The position numbers and the translations under genes were made by a program. 34,143 nt of DNA from positions 121,070-155,212 of the forward strand of contig MNCI01008066.1 in NCBI GenBank assembly GCA_015680685.1, given 5' to 3'. The notes under the pieces were generated by a model. The model was not told the origin of the DNA and made no database searches. It saw only the letters and a list, made by a program, of their open reading frames with translations. How positions within the stretch are numbered: the first letter of the stretch is position 1; every line of letters begins with the position of its first letter. The stretch comes from Gnetum montanum. Taxonomy: Eukaryota > Streptophyta > Gnetopsida > Gnetales > Gnetaceae. This document shows, in pieces, positions 1 to 10,226 of the stretch.

Positions 1-302
1 AAGTGGGAACGGATGCTGACGCTAGTTAACTTAGACTTAGATCTTAGTTAGAGTTAGTTTAGTTTTCTCAACCCTTTCTCCTGGTAGCATAGAAGAGAAG
101 CCGAAAAGACCAAAAAAATCACATACCTCAGACTTGCTCAACCATACACCGTGACATAGACAAGCAAGCCTGGGAAGACAACGAACGATTAACCCCAAGT
201 GTTTCTTGTGGCGTTAAGGCATTTAGTCTGTAGAGTTCGACCGGATCGCACATGTATGCTCGTTTCGTATGGTGGAGTGTAGGGGTATCTCGCCACTCAT
301 CA
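1..302 (+). repeat. Right end of an LTR, tRNA-Asp gypsy family (truncated by window start)
   Basis: This stretch aligns along its whole length with the reverse complement of 32077-32380, with roughly 10% difference by eye. It ends in CCACTCATCA, the same terminus as the LTRs at 5172 and 11043. The next bases (AGTGTGTAG) are not a primer binding site, so this is a 3' LTR or a solo LTR in forward orientation. Only the last 302 bp are in the window; the promoter part is missing. The first five flanking bases, AGTGT, are the candidate target duplication. Its wording (for example around 205-230) is closer to the copy at 32077 than to element 4359-11043, so it belongs to the same subfamily as the right-hand copy. 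Confidence 0.85.
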
Positions 303-606
303 AGTGTGTAGTGGTAGTGGATAGTTTATAAACAGATAGGTAGCTATGAGCAGATAGTGAAATAGGAAGGTAGGATTATATTACTTGACATTCTTGTAGA
401 TCTAACCATACTGGCTAGTGTCATATGAGTTTTATGATCTGATGCAGTAATGATGGTTTTTTTTTTTTGATTTTTTTGAAGTTATATAGAATGTTGTAAT
501 TTATGAAAATTTAGGATAGTTGAGAGGTTGGTTTGAAATTTGAAAATTGCAAAAGGGTTTTTTGTAATGAATTCTATTAATGAAATGTCAAATAAGATAA
601 CTACCT
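303..606. other. Unassigned flank between two LTRs
   Basis: No coding pattern or repeat homology was recognised. The stretch is AT-rich and contains a short poly-T run near 457-470. It separates the LTR end at 302 from the degenerate LTR starting near 607 and may be older host or element sequence. Confidence 0.4.
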
Positions 607-1438
607 TGATGCATGCCCATCAATGCATCTCAAGATGACTCGAAGTATGTGTGTTGATGCTAATCCAGTTGTTGCCTATAAAAGTGCATACACCCATCGC
701 ATTTATGGCATTGTTTGGTCAATACCTTAGCCAAAATTTTATAGTTTCTTTCTATAGAACTTAGCAAACTTTTCCCTCCAAGTGTCTCTAGTTTGTATCA
801 AATTGATTATACAAGATTTTATTTGAGTGCAATATGTACTTAGACATAGATGCATGAATGATAATAAAATCAAGATTTCTTCCATCCATTATAGCACTTG
901 AATTAGTTTAACTTTATTTTCTAGCATTTTAGTTTAAATGCAATTTAATTTTTTATTGTGAACATTTAATATTCTAATTCATAATTAATGTGACAATGAT
1001 CACTTTGAGCATAATATATTAACACTTGGTAACCTAGTAGTGGTTACTTGGTATGCCTAGTAGTAATCACCAAATAACTTAGCAATGCTAGTATACATTC
1101 AAGATGTATACAGAAAGTGAGAATTGATGCTCCACTTTAGGATATTTTAGTTAATTAATTAGTTAAATTAGATACTTAAAAATTTCATTCATTTAATCAT
1201 TCTACAAGATAAAAGAAAATAATAAACAATATAAAAAATATTTTATGCCTCAATTGCAATTAACCATACAAATAAATGAACATAAGTATGATTAGGAAGA
1301 TAATGACTAGAAACCATATCTTTCACCATCTAAGGATATAGGCTACTTAGGTAAATAGAGTTCATTGAATTTGATTAGATCATGTATACACACTAGTGAT
1401 TCATATGGCTAGGTGTAAAAAATACTCACTATTCATCA
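607..1438 (+). repeat. Degenerate 5' LTR of the upstream element
   Basis: It starts TGATGC and ends TCATCA, as expected from TGATGA...TCATCA in the intact relatives, and at 832 bp is close to their 814-817 bp. The central part (about 990-1180) aligns with 4779-4930, including the duplicated CTTGGTAACC-type motif at 1024-1072. The left end is inferred from spacing and the TG dinucleotide and is less certain than the right end, which is fixed by the following PBS. A TATA-like TATAAAAG lies near 677. Confidence 0.7.
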
Positions 1439-1439
1439 T

Positions 1440-1457
1440 TAGCACCATTATTGGAGA
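1440..1457 (+). other. Primer binding site, tRNA-Asp type (decayed)
   Basis: TAGCACCATTATTGGAGA directly follows the LTR terminus. It matches the complement of the plant tRNA-Asp 3' end, with most differences being G-to-A or C-to-T transitions. The site occupies the same place as the PBS at 5174. Confidence 0.7.
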
Positions 1458-1595
1458 CTCATTCTAGCTAAGTGTGGTTAGTGATTTTTAGATAGTGAAA
1501 TCATACAAAGTCATTGTAAAAGTATATAATGCAGCATCTCTCAAAATAATAATAATAATATTTTATTGAGGAACATGATATAAGGACAAACTAAA

Positions 1596-3570
1596 ATGTC
1601 TTCTTCTCACAAGACTAATTCACCACTTGCTACTGAGTCTAACCAATACGATGGACTTGGAAAGGATGCTAATGAGATTCCTCAACAACTAAAGGTGGTC
1701 TATGCATATCTAGATTTCTATTATGTGAATTTTACTTTCATCCTCCATTAGGATGAGTAGTTAGGTTGGAGAGATTTGAAGGAAAACATTGTATTACTTC
1801 TCAATTATTCTATTTCTTCCATGTTCATGGTAGCTCTCATAAGGCTCGAGCTTGAATTAGCAGTCCTAGATTGGCAAATGAAGAAGCATCTTTGTAGATA
1901 TTATTAACTAACAAAGGACTAGATTAGAAAAGATAAACATATGGAGTCCCACCATGAAGTCTCCAAGTACAAACAAGTCCTGATCTTATTGTTCATGCAA
2001 TCACAAAAAGAGAGGCCAGAATTTCCATTAGGGAAATCTTAATACCAAGGTCTTCCTTCCTTTGGTGAGGATGATATAACTTATCAATGATTATGATCAA
2101 CCTTAATGAATAACCAAGGTGAGTTGAGAACTGATTCTAAAACTAGAAGAACCTTAAGGCAAAGCTCTCTGAACCATTTATTAAGAGAACAACCAAGGAA
2201 CCAAAGGAGAAGGGCAAGTCAACACCACTCTCCTAATCCTCCACCTTCACCATCCTCCTTATTGTTAAAGTCTAACAAGAGGGAATGTGACTGAGACCAA
2301 AGAAGAAATGATTAAGATCAAGATGGAGATGATAGAAGGTTCCATGGTAGAGATGGGAGCAAAGAACATAGGCAACAACATGAAGAGGAAGAACACCATC
2401 AGAAAAGATGGCATAGCATGCCACATCATAGGAGACATGGCCATGATAGGGGCCATCATGAATATAGTAATGATGATGAGCAATTCTACTATAAGAAGCA
2501 TCATAAATATTTTAAAAGTAGCTCATATTCCTACCAGGCATTAGCGGAATAGCTAAATCAAATGGCTTGATATGAACAACATCCCTAAAATTGAAGAAGG
2601 ATATAATGCTGATCCAAAACATCATCTATAGGCCTTTCATTATGCTTGTTTCTTGTAAATATTGAAAATAAGTGGTAGAAGCTCAAACTACTCTCCAAGA
2701 TACTTATCAAAGAATTTGAGTTTGATACTAGTCCTTGGATTCAAAATTTATTTGTAGATGGAGTACAATGATGGAGGTGTTCAATGATAAATAGCAAACA
2801 TACTCTAGGGTTTCCAACTTGAGAAAAAAAACATAAGGATGGAAACAAGACAATAATAAATCCCTTGATATAACCTTGAGCAAGTATTATTTGCTGTTGC
2901 ACTGATGCCTAGGTCATGGTTTCTCTCAAAGGGAATAACTTCATCATATGATAGATGGTCTTATAAACAAAACCAAAGTGACTCTTGGGGTTTATGTTCA
3001 AGGAAGATTATCAAAGATAAGGGCTCATAAAATTTAAAGGCTTATTGATTAAGTGGCCAAGGAAGAAGGAGAAGTAAAAAAAAAAGAGAAAGTATAGAGG
3101 AGTATAATAGAGACTCCTCCATTCGCAAAATGGAGGTACGTTTCTATGATCTTGAGGAGGAAGCACTAGTAGATAAAGTGGTATAAAGGAAAAAATTGCC
3201 AAGCTAAAAATATATCATTGAGATATCGACCAAGGTATATAAAATGTGAAACTCATTGGATGAGAAGTTCCAAATAGCTCTAAAGATTGTGGAGGAGAAA
3301 ATGGAACCTAGAAATCAAGATAAGAATAGAAGGAGAAGAAGGGATAGAAGAAAGAGCTACTATCAATAGAAAGGTAAGGTTGTAGTAGTTATTATGGTTG
3401 AAGATTTCAAGATAGAGGATGAAGGATGTGACCTATGTTAATATAAAACCCTAAGGGATCATGTATTATCACATTTGCAAGAATTGGAGGTCTATTCCTT
3501 GAACCCATAATTTGCAAAAAGGTAATCACCAAGAAGATTACCTTATCCACAAGGCAATTACTAGTAGTAG
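1596..3570 (+). pseudogene. Degenerate gag of the upstream element
   Basis: The ATG at 1596 opens with Met-Ser-Ser-Ser, like the gag start at 5317. A Ser/Pro-rich then His/Asp/Arg-rich N-terminal region (about 2106-2540) is followed by the capsid-like core from about 2572 (MNNIPKIEEGYNADP). The segment near 2890-2920 corresponds to the CPGHGY region of the better copy. The C-terminal tail with an EGCDLC motif lies near 3420. The spacing from the start to the core is about 250 bp longer than in the neighbour. Many stops and frameshifts interrupt it, so no functional protein is expected. Short open frames here on both strands (such as 2265-2544 and 3407-3907) are fragments or shadows of this pseudogene. 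Confidence 0.7.
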
Positions 3571-4358
3571 TTCCACCAATAATAGTACTATCCAAGTGGA
3601 GTGCCACATCAATCTCATAGTCATTATCATTAATGGAAAAATCCACAATCATAGGGAATGCAACCATCAAGGCAGAAAAACCCTTACCTTCAACTAGATC
3701 GATATCATTACTATGTCCAAAAACTTGTATCTCCTTATGATTTTGCAAGCCATGCTTCTTTCTATGATGACTATTATCAATATCCTTTCACATATCCTTT
3801 TCATTGTTAACCACAACACCCCACACCTTTCACTTTCAATCTCTTGCCACTTGCACCACTTATGGAAAGTGAAATCCCATTGCAACCTTAGCAATGCAAT
3901 GTCATAAGGATTATGAACTTATAGTTTGATTATAATTCAAGTGGTTTTGAGGGTAAGTCTAGAAAAGGTGCTTTCTCCAAATCCAAAAATCCATAAAAAT
4001 CCTCTTAGGCATATGTAGCTGCTAATCCTTCATTAATTTCTTTAGGAATTATCAATGAGCTGCCTTCAAACTAAAGGTCCTAGAATGTATATACTATTAT
4101 GTTAACTCATGTAGTTATGGACTAGATTAAAGTAAGACACATTTTTAGGAAAATATTTGATCCTAGAATTCCTATAATCTACTTACATATTGTAGAAAAA
4201 GATGTATTAGATTGAGCTTCCAAGGTGAACCTAATCTTCCAGGAGATGTATAAAAGTTGGAACCTATCTCACTTTTTTGAGAGCTAGTTAGAGCTTGATA
4301 TGATCTCATCTAGTTGACTGAGTAATAATTAAATTTTTAGCTTCCCTTAATTTAAATA
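3571..4358 (+). pseudogene. Degenerate gag-protease linker and truncated protease
   Basis: The first part (3571-3720) parallels the Pro/Gln-rich linker at 7020-7200. The stretch from about 4170 to 4320 aligns with the aspartic protease strand of the neighbour: a decayed LLDSSS-like segment near 4205-4235 and QEMY followed by WNL near 4240-4265. The part that would carry the second conserved protease motif is absent because homology stops at 4358. Confidence 0.6.
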
Positions 4359-4367
4359 TGATGAGCC

Positions 4368-4442
4368 GCGATATTGAATTAGCCACGGTATCGCGTACGT
4401 GATATCACATCAGCCCCTGCGATATCGTGTAAGCGATATCGT
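4368..4442 (+). promoter_or_regulatory. U3 array of GATATC-centred palindromes (decayed)
   Basis: Five imperfect copies of GCGATATCGC lie between the LTR start and the TATA box, for example TGCGATATCGTG and AAGCGATATCG. The young relative has perfect copies at the same place (33047-33104). Most differences here are CpG to TpG or CpA. The array probably binds a regulator of element transcription; that role is inferred from position only. Confidence 0.6.
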
Positions 4443-4458
4443 AGTCCATCGCCAGTTC

Positions 4459-4468
4459 TATAAATAAG
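4459..4468 (+). promoter_or_regulatory. TATA box of 5' LTR
   Basis: TATAAATAAG lies exactly 100 bp from the LTR start. The identical decamer lies 100 bp from the LTR start in the 3' LTR (10327-10336) and in the reverse-strand LTR (33021-33030), which supports it as the core promoter. Confidence 0.75.
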
Positions 4469-5173
4469 AGGCAGATTTCCCTTATTTCAGAATCGAGATC
4501 TAGACCCTTAGCTAAACTCTGGCAGTTTTACCATTCTAGAGATAGAATAATTTCCATGTGCCTATAGTAGGAGTCTCAAAGTGAATGGATCTTTATTCAA
4601 GCAAATTGTACTTGAGCACACATTTGTGTACGGCAATCAAGATGAACTTTCTGATAAACCTTGCAGCATATGGACTAAGCCAAATAGGATTTAAATTATT
4701 GTTAAATGTTTAAATGCTTTCTTAGATAATTAATCTCTCTCAACCCTTGACTCTCCTAGTTAAGTGCATTCAGTATGATCGCTTCGAGCACGTGTGTAAC
4801 GCTTGGTAACCCAGTAACGAGTAGCATTTGGTAATCCCAGTAGCATTGCACTGGTTCAGGGTGTGTGCAAAAAGTGGAAATGGATACTGGTGCTAGGAAG
4901 ATTAGAACTTAGTTAGTGAATAGTTAGTCACTTAGTCTCTTCACCCTCTTAGCATAAGGTGTTAAAAAGATAAAAGACATAAAAATCACATACCTCAAAC
5001 TTACTTAACCATACAATTGTGACAATACAAGTAAGTTTTGGAAGACAACGATTGATTAACCTTAAGTGTTCCATTAGCGCGTGTAAGCACTTAGTCCTTG
5101 GAGTTCGACTAGATTGTGCATGAGAGGCTCGTATTCGTATGGTTGAGTGTAGGGGTACCTTGCCACTCATCAT

Positions 5174-5191
5174 TGGCACTATTGTTGGGGA
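5174..5191 (+). other. Primer binding site, tRNA-Asp type
   Basis: TGGCACTATTGTTGGGGA lies one base past the LTR. It matches the complement of the plant tRNA-Asp 3' end at most positions, and the mismatches are transitions. This primer is typical of Athila and Tat-type gypsy elements. Confidence 0.85.
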
Positions 5192-5316
5192 CTTAGTTGT
5201 TTGTGTGCTACGTAGAACATAGGAAATCATTCACATCATTGGGAGCTAGAACAAACCCTTAGGGTTAATCAAGAGAAAAATAACATAATGGTAAACAACA
5301 CACCAACAAGACTAAA

Positions 5317-6996
5317 ATGTCTTCTTCTTCGAACATAAGCACTTCACCACCTAGGAACAACACTAGAGACAATCGGCGATACAACACACATAACCAAAAT
5401 CTGCCAGTTCCTCAACAATTCAGTGTGGTATATATTCATCACGATGAATATATACCCAACTTNATCTTAACCAAAATTGAGGGTGGTGAACTTGTTTTCA
5501 TAGGTTCTCCACAAAACAATGTTCCTCCTTGTAACGATGGTCAGGAGGTGGTGTATTAGAACCTACACTCCATGATTCACAACCCTAGTTCTGATTCCCA
5601 CGAATACCAAGTGTTCAATGAGGAAACACAAAGACATGATAAGGGCGAGCATTCTGATCGTCACCATGATTGGGACCAGAACCACTGAAGAGAGGGTAAG
5701 AAACATCGTCATGGTGATGGTTCTCCTTCTTCTTCACCTTCATCGTGACATTCACCCTCTCCTTCAACATTAGGATGCAGTCACAAAGAACCTAACTATG
5801 AGGATAAGGATAAGCAAAATGAGAGACCTCGATGAGAGAGTTGAGAGCGAGGATGAGGGCACTCTAGAGAATCAAGGCATGAAAGTAGGAAAAGTAAGGA
5901 ACCACGTAGACATGATAGATGATATGAGAGGAATGACTAAGAAGAACCCCTACTTGCAACCCAAAGCATGTTAGACATTATGGAGGCTGTTAGAATACCT
6001 ACAAGGCACAAGAAAGATAGCAGGATCAAGAGACTAGACATGAATAATATCCCATGATTTGAAGGGGGATACAACACTGATCCTCAGAACCACTTACAGG
6101 CATTTCACGATGCCTGTGCCTTGCAGAAAATTGAGAATGAGTGGAAAAAATTAAAGTTGTTCCCAAGGATACTCATAAAAGAAGCAGAAAGCTGGTACTG
6201 GTCCTTAGAACCAGAAACCATTAGGAGGTGGAGTATGATGCTAGAATTGTTTAATGGTAAATATCAAATGTACTCCCGAGTGTCCAACCTGCAAAAGAAA
6301 ATCCAAGGATGGAACCAAGAAAATCATGAATCCTTGGATGTTACCATGGACCGATACTATGCATTATTACATCGTTGCCCAGGCCATGGTTACACACAAT
6401 GGGATCAACTACGCCATCTCGTTGATGGGCACAGGCATGAAAGTAGGAAAACCCTTGGAACATATGCCCAAGGGAGATTATCAAAGCTTAGGTTCCATGA
6501 GGTTCATAGATTACTGGAGCAAGTAGCTAAGGAAGAAGGAGAGCTACGTAAGAGAGAAAGCACAGAAGAGTACAACCACGATCCTTCCCTCCGAAAAAGG
6601 GGAGTAAGATTCTGTGAGGAGGAGGATGAGTCACCACTTGAAGAGTTGGTGAATAGGAAAACCTTTCCACTCCAAAAATTAACAATAGAAGTGTTAGCAA
6701 AGGTAGATCAAATGTGTGACTCCTTGGATAGTAGATTTGAAATCGTCCTTAAAATCATAGAGGAGTCTAAGGAGTGAAGTAGTGACTATGATAAAAAGAA
6801 GAAGAGGTATTTGGACCATGCACGTAACAAAGGTAAAGGTAAAATGACCATCATCGAAGAGGTTGTGGATTCTGATACAGACAATGATGATGGATGTGAG
6901 ATATGCCAGTATGACCATCCTAAGGGATGTTGCCTAATAATCTCACATCTGCAAGAGTCTGGGGTGTATGCACTTAACCCACGACTTAAAAAATAG
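5317..6996 (+). pseudogene. gag: gag polyprotein, one frame with internal stops
   Basis: All parts lie in one reading frame. A Ser/Asn-rich N-terminus (start 5317) is followed by a charged region with HRHGDGSPSSSPSS, then the capsid-like core from 6040, with an open stretch at 6121-6777. The core carries LFPRIL, then ESWYWSLEP, YYALLHRCPGHGYTQWDQL and VDGHRHESRKTL, the layout of the plant Retrotrans_gag family of Athila/Tat type. After a stop at 6775 the frame continues to 6996 with an acidic linker and CEICQYDHPKGCC. That motif could bind metal but is not a canonical CX2CX4HX4C knuckle. Stops at about 5557, 5686, 6055 and elsewhere break it, and one base at 5463 is N. It would form the particle shell. 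Confidence 0.85.
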
Positions 6997-7361
6997 TAAG
7001 CACCCCGTCGGTTACGTTATCCCCAAGGTAACCCAAGGTAGTTCCACCAACCATTAATGTATTATCCAAGTGGAACTCCACCATAACCTATTGAGAAAAA
7101 TCAGTAATCGTAATACCCACAGTCATGGGGGATGCCACCACCAAGGCAACAATACCCTTATCGGCAACCGGATCCATATGGCTACTACGTGTAGCAGCCA
7201 ATCTCTCTAAGTGACTTTGTTGGTCACGCCACCCCACAACATCACTACCAAGCTTGAGAGTACTATAGACACCCTCTCCTGTAAGAGACACACCACATGC
7301 ATACCATCCTCCAAACCCATCCACGACTCTCACACTGATAGCTCCACTACCATCCACTCCA

Positions 7362-8396
7362 GTGATGCAAGGGGAATTCCCCACTCAACCACAGCAACGT
7401 AATGCTACAAGAGCTATAAACCTTCAACCCGCTGTTGGTTCTAAAAACCGTACAAGGAGAAGACCTTTCTTCAGAACCAACAGTACAAACAAGCTCTCAC
7501 AACCACAAGCAGTTGAGCCTCCGAACGTTCCTCCATCAAATAACGCTTCGGAGCTCCCTTCAAACCAAAAACAGAGCTCAACGCATACGGTTATGTTAAC
7601 CCATACCTTCATTGATTGGATCAAGATAGGCCACCTTCCTAGGAAATTCTCTAACCCCAGAAGTCCCTTAATCTACCTCCAAGTTGCTAGGAATGAACCT
7701 CATAAAGCTCTTCTAGACTCAAGTTCTAGAGTTAACTTAATATCCCAAGAAATGTATGAAGCCTGGAACTTGCCTCCACTAAAGAAGAGCAATATTTTCT
7801 TAGAGTTGGCTGACTAGTCCATCACCATTCCTTTGGGATTGGTGGAGGACATCGTTACCACTATATTTGGGTGGTCATACCTAGCTGATTTTCTAGTGAT
7901 CTAAGTAAACAATGACAAGTGGAACTTCCCAATAATAATGGGAAGAGCATGGCTAAGGACAATAAATGCATTCCTAGGAATCCATGATCTTTCCCTAGAA
8001 ATATCTAAGGAAAAAACTTATGGGAAGATCGAGAAGAAGAAGGCCCCATGCATCACATCCAGTGATACAGAGGGTGATGGTGTACAGGAATGTTCAGCAC
8101 CTCCTACATGCGACTGGTGTGCACAAGAAATTAACATACAAAAGTGCCTATATGTAGCAACCACACAACAAAAAGACATCCAGTGGTTGATTGCTAACCA
8201 AAAGAGCAACTCACCAACATGCATGGAACTAATTGGGGGAACAACTTGCACTCACGTTGAAAGCATAGATACATTAGAGCAAGAGTGTCGCCAACTTCCA
8301 ACCCTTAACTTGAAAACATCAATTGGGAGAAGTTGGAAACTTCTAAAAGATTCAAACAAGCACTCAAATCAATCAAGGCTCCCAGTTCTTTTTTAA
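7362..8396 (+). pseudogene. Retropepsin-like aspartic protease, degenerate
   Basis: A second frame, shifted relative to gag, begins within a Pro/Gln-rich linker (6997-7361 still encodes PQSWGMPPPRQQYPY-like remnants) and runs to 8396 with stops at 7815 and about 7902. ALLDSSSRVNLIS at 7707-7745 is the active-site strand; the expected Asp-Ser/Thr-Gly triplet reads Asp-Ser-Ser, so the catalytic glycine is lost. PIIMGRAWLR at about 7932 is the second conserved strand of retropepsins. The C-terminal 110 residues or so include CDWCAQE and have no recognised domain. The frame ends without running into reverse transcriptase. It would process Gag in an active element. Confidence 0.8.
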
Positions 8397-10212
8397 ATTT
8401 TTGTTTTACAAATTTCTTAACTTTTCTTATTTTTTGTTTTACAACATCATTTATACTCTTTCATTTCTTTGTGTGTTTGTTTATTTTGTTTGATTTGTCA
8501 CCTAATAAGTGCTCCTGATGGTGGTATGAATTGTATTGCATTGATTGGTAATGTTTGTTTTTTAGCTTTAAGTGATGATGTTGAGACTAAGGTATGGTTA
8601 TTTTGATATAACGAGAAATGAGTCCACTTCATCTATACATCCATAAATTTCTATGGTCTCTCTTGGCTTGGAACTGTATAGTCCCCTTTCTCAATAATAA
8701 GAACTATCAACGAATTGGTGACTGAGCATTTCTCAAACTAAGGAAGGACTCAAGGACTAAAAAGGGTGTGACTTCAAGGGAACTTGATGCATTTGTGCTA
8801 GCCATCCTCTTGAGTGCTTGGATGTTTCCTTCTTGGGTTTTCCTTATCATTCCAACACTGCTCCATTATCGGGAAGCTAAGCGAATAAAAATAATAAGTC
8901 TTTACATGGTGTGGTTCTCATGCAACACAAAAATAATATAAAAAAAATAGTGAGAATTCAAAGCCCACCCCTTAGACAAAATAATCATTTGGGCTACAAG
9001 CACTGGTTATGGAACTAAATAAAAATGTTCCCTTTAACTAACGTCCTTCCTCGCTTCCTATCTTCTTTCTCATTTTGTCAGAATGGTGGTGAATCTTTGG
9101 TGGAGGAATTCATGTTACTTCAAGTGGATGGATTGGCCAACTATATTAATGTGAAGTCACTGGATGTGGATTGTTTGAGGCTAGATTTGGAATGAGATTT
9201 ACTAAGTCACATTAACCATTAACACACAAGTGGTTGTACACCACCTTGTTCTTGAGACTCCATTCCATTCTCTCCTTACTATCCTACTTTCTCCATTTTT
9301 CACCTCATTGCTAGTTGTATCAATAGTCCATATTTTGTTTGATGCATTGTTTACTTTTTGGTAAATTCTTGTGGTTAAGACTTTAACTCTTGTTCCAAAT
9401 GACATTTCTAGAACCTACGGACTCTTTGAATGTGGGAATGTTAGGGCATTAAGGGCATGAGCCTCCTTTGGGGAGGACCCACTAGCATACCTATTTGGTG
9501 CATCAGTTAATTTCTTTCCCTTAAACAGTTTTGCAATCACCATCTATTTTGTTCATTTCCATCTTTGACATCCATTTCATCAGAGTACAGTTGTCTCTTT
9601 TTCTCCATTTTTCTTATTCCTTATATTTTTTCATTCTATCACTACTAGAGGTTCGCTCTCAGTCATGGGGGTTCTGGTCTAATTTTTTCGATTTTCTCTT
9701 AACCCCTACCACTTGGGTAGCCACCAGTATTATATCTCTAGATCTGCATTAGCCATATCACAACTTAGCCAATGGACCTTACACTGAGGCAAGGTATTAA
9801 CTGCATTGTGATTCATTTACCCTGAATGATATTAGAATATGTTGTGTGTGTAGATGGCAATCATACAACAATGGATTGGACCTCGAGGAAACACTTGGAA
9901 TGGACTGGTGCTAAAATAGTTATACAAGGAACAAGATTGATGGCGTGCTTATGGATGGACAACAAAAGGTGCAATCTTGGCGTTGGTAGCAGTAGATTTC
10001 TTCTTTTCTCTCTCTCTTCTCTCTCAACTGCCAAATAAGGCTGGATGTCAAATGTGTATAGTGTTCACTCTTATTGTCATGAACACTAATTTTTCCATGT
10101 ATTGTAATGATGATCCATTCACATGTCACCCCATTCACCATTAGTATCATTCAAGTCAATAATCCCATACCTTCCCAATATTTTGTAAGGAACTCAAGGA
10201 TGAGTTTTCATT
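8397..10212 (+). other. Conserved non-coding 3' region of the element
   Basis: No pol domain or long frame was found. The second half (about 9230-10212) aligns with the reverse complement of 33145-34143, in the other copy of the family, including a pyrimidine-rich tract (9997-10024) and the GACTCTTTGAATGTGGGA-like segment near 9418. Conservation between two insertions that share no obvious frame here suggests an RNA-level or replication role. Short open frames at 9531-9752 and 9826-10038 show no known domain. Confidence 0.65.
9660..9673 (+). other. Internal polypurine-tract-like motif
   Basis: CAGTCATGGGGGTT repeats the first twelve bases of the true tract at 10213, 553 bp further inside. 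The same inner copy exists in the reverse-strand relative (33722-33735), so it is a family feature. It could be a second plus-strand primer site; that is inference. Confidence 0.5.
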
Positions 10213-10226
10213 CAGTCATGGGGGTA
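10213..10226 (+). other. Polypurine tract before the 3' LTR
   Basis: CAGTCATGGGGGTA ends directly at the TGATGA start of the 3' LTR, the place where plus-strand priming occurs in LTR elements. The identical motif borders the reverse-strand LTR at 33131-33144. Confidence 0.75.

Larger units (their letters stand above)
607..4358 (+). mobile_element. Decayed Ty3/gypsy element, 5' half only (LTR-PBS-gag-partial protease)
   Basis: The order LTR, tRNA-Asp-like PBS, gag start, gag core and protease is colinear with the better preserved element at 4359-11043, but every domain is riddled with stops and shifts. Matching landmarks include the MSSS gag start (1596 against 5317), the MNNIP motif (2572 against 6040), the cysteine-containing gag tail (about 3426 against 6895) and the protease strand (about 4200-4320 against 7690-7817). 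Similarity ends in the protease region at the first base of the next LTR (4359). No 3' half or 3' LTR of this copy was found downstream of 11043. It is much older than its neighbour and probably dead. Confidence 0.8.
4359..5172 (+). repeat. 5' LTR (814 bp)
   Basis: It begins TGATGAG and ends CTCATCA, giving an inverted TGATGA/TCATCA terminus. It aligns with 10227-11043 throughout. The U3 part is only about 100 bp before the TATA box; the remaining 700 bp or so would be R and U5 and part of the RNA leader. A tandem GCTTGGTAACCCAGTA-type pair lies at 4801-4844. The left boundary also marks the end of the upstream element. Confidence 0.9.

Noticed and set aside
2265-2544. Met/Ile-rich open frames on both strands
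   Set aside because: They are frame shadows of the His/Arg/Asp-rich N-terminal gag pseudogene on the forward strand; the hydrophobic composition is a by-product of the frame.
3407-3748. 113-codon reverse-strand open frame
   Set aside because: It lies opposite the degenerate gag tail and linker, which align with 6890-7200 on the forward strand, so it is antisense shadow.
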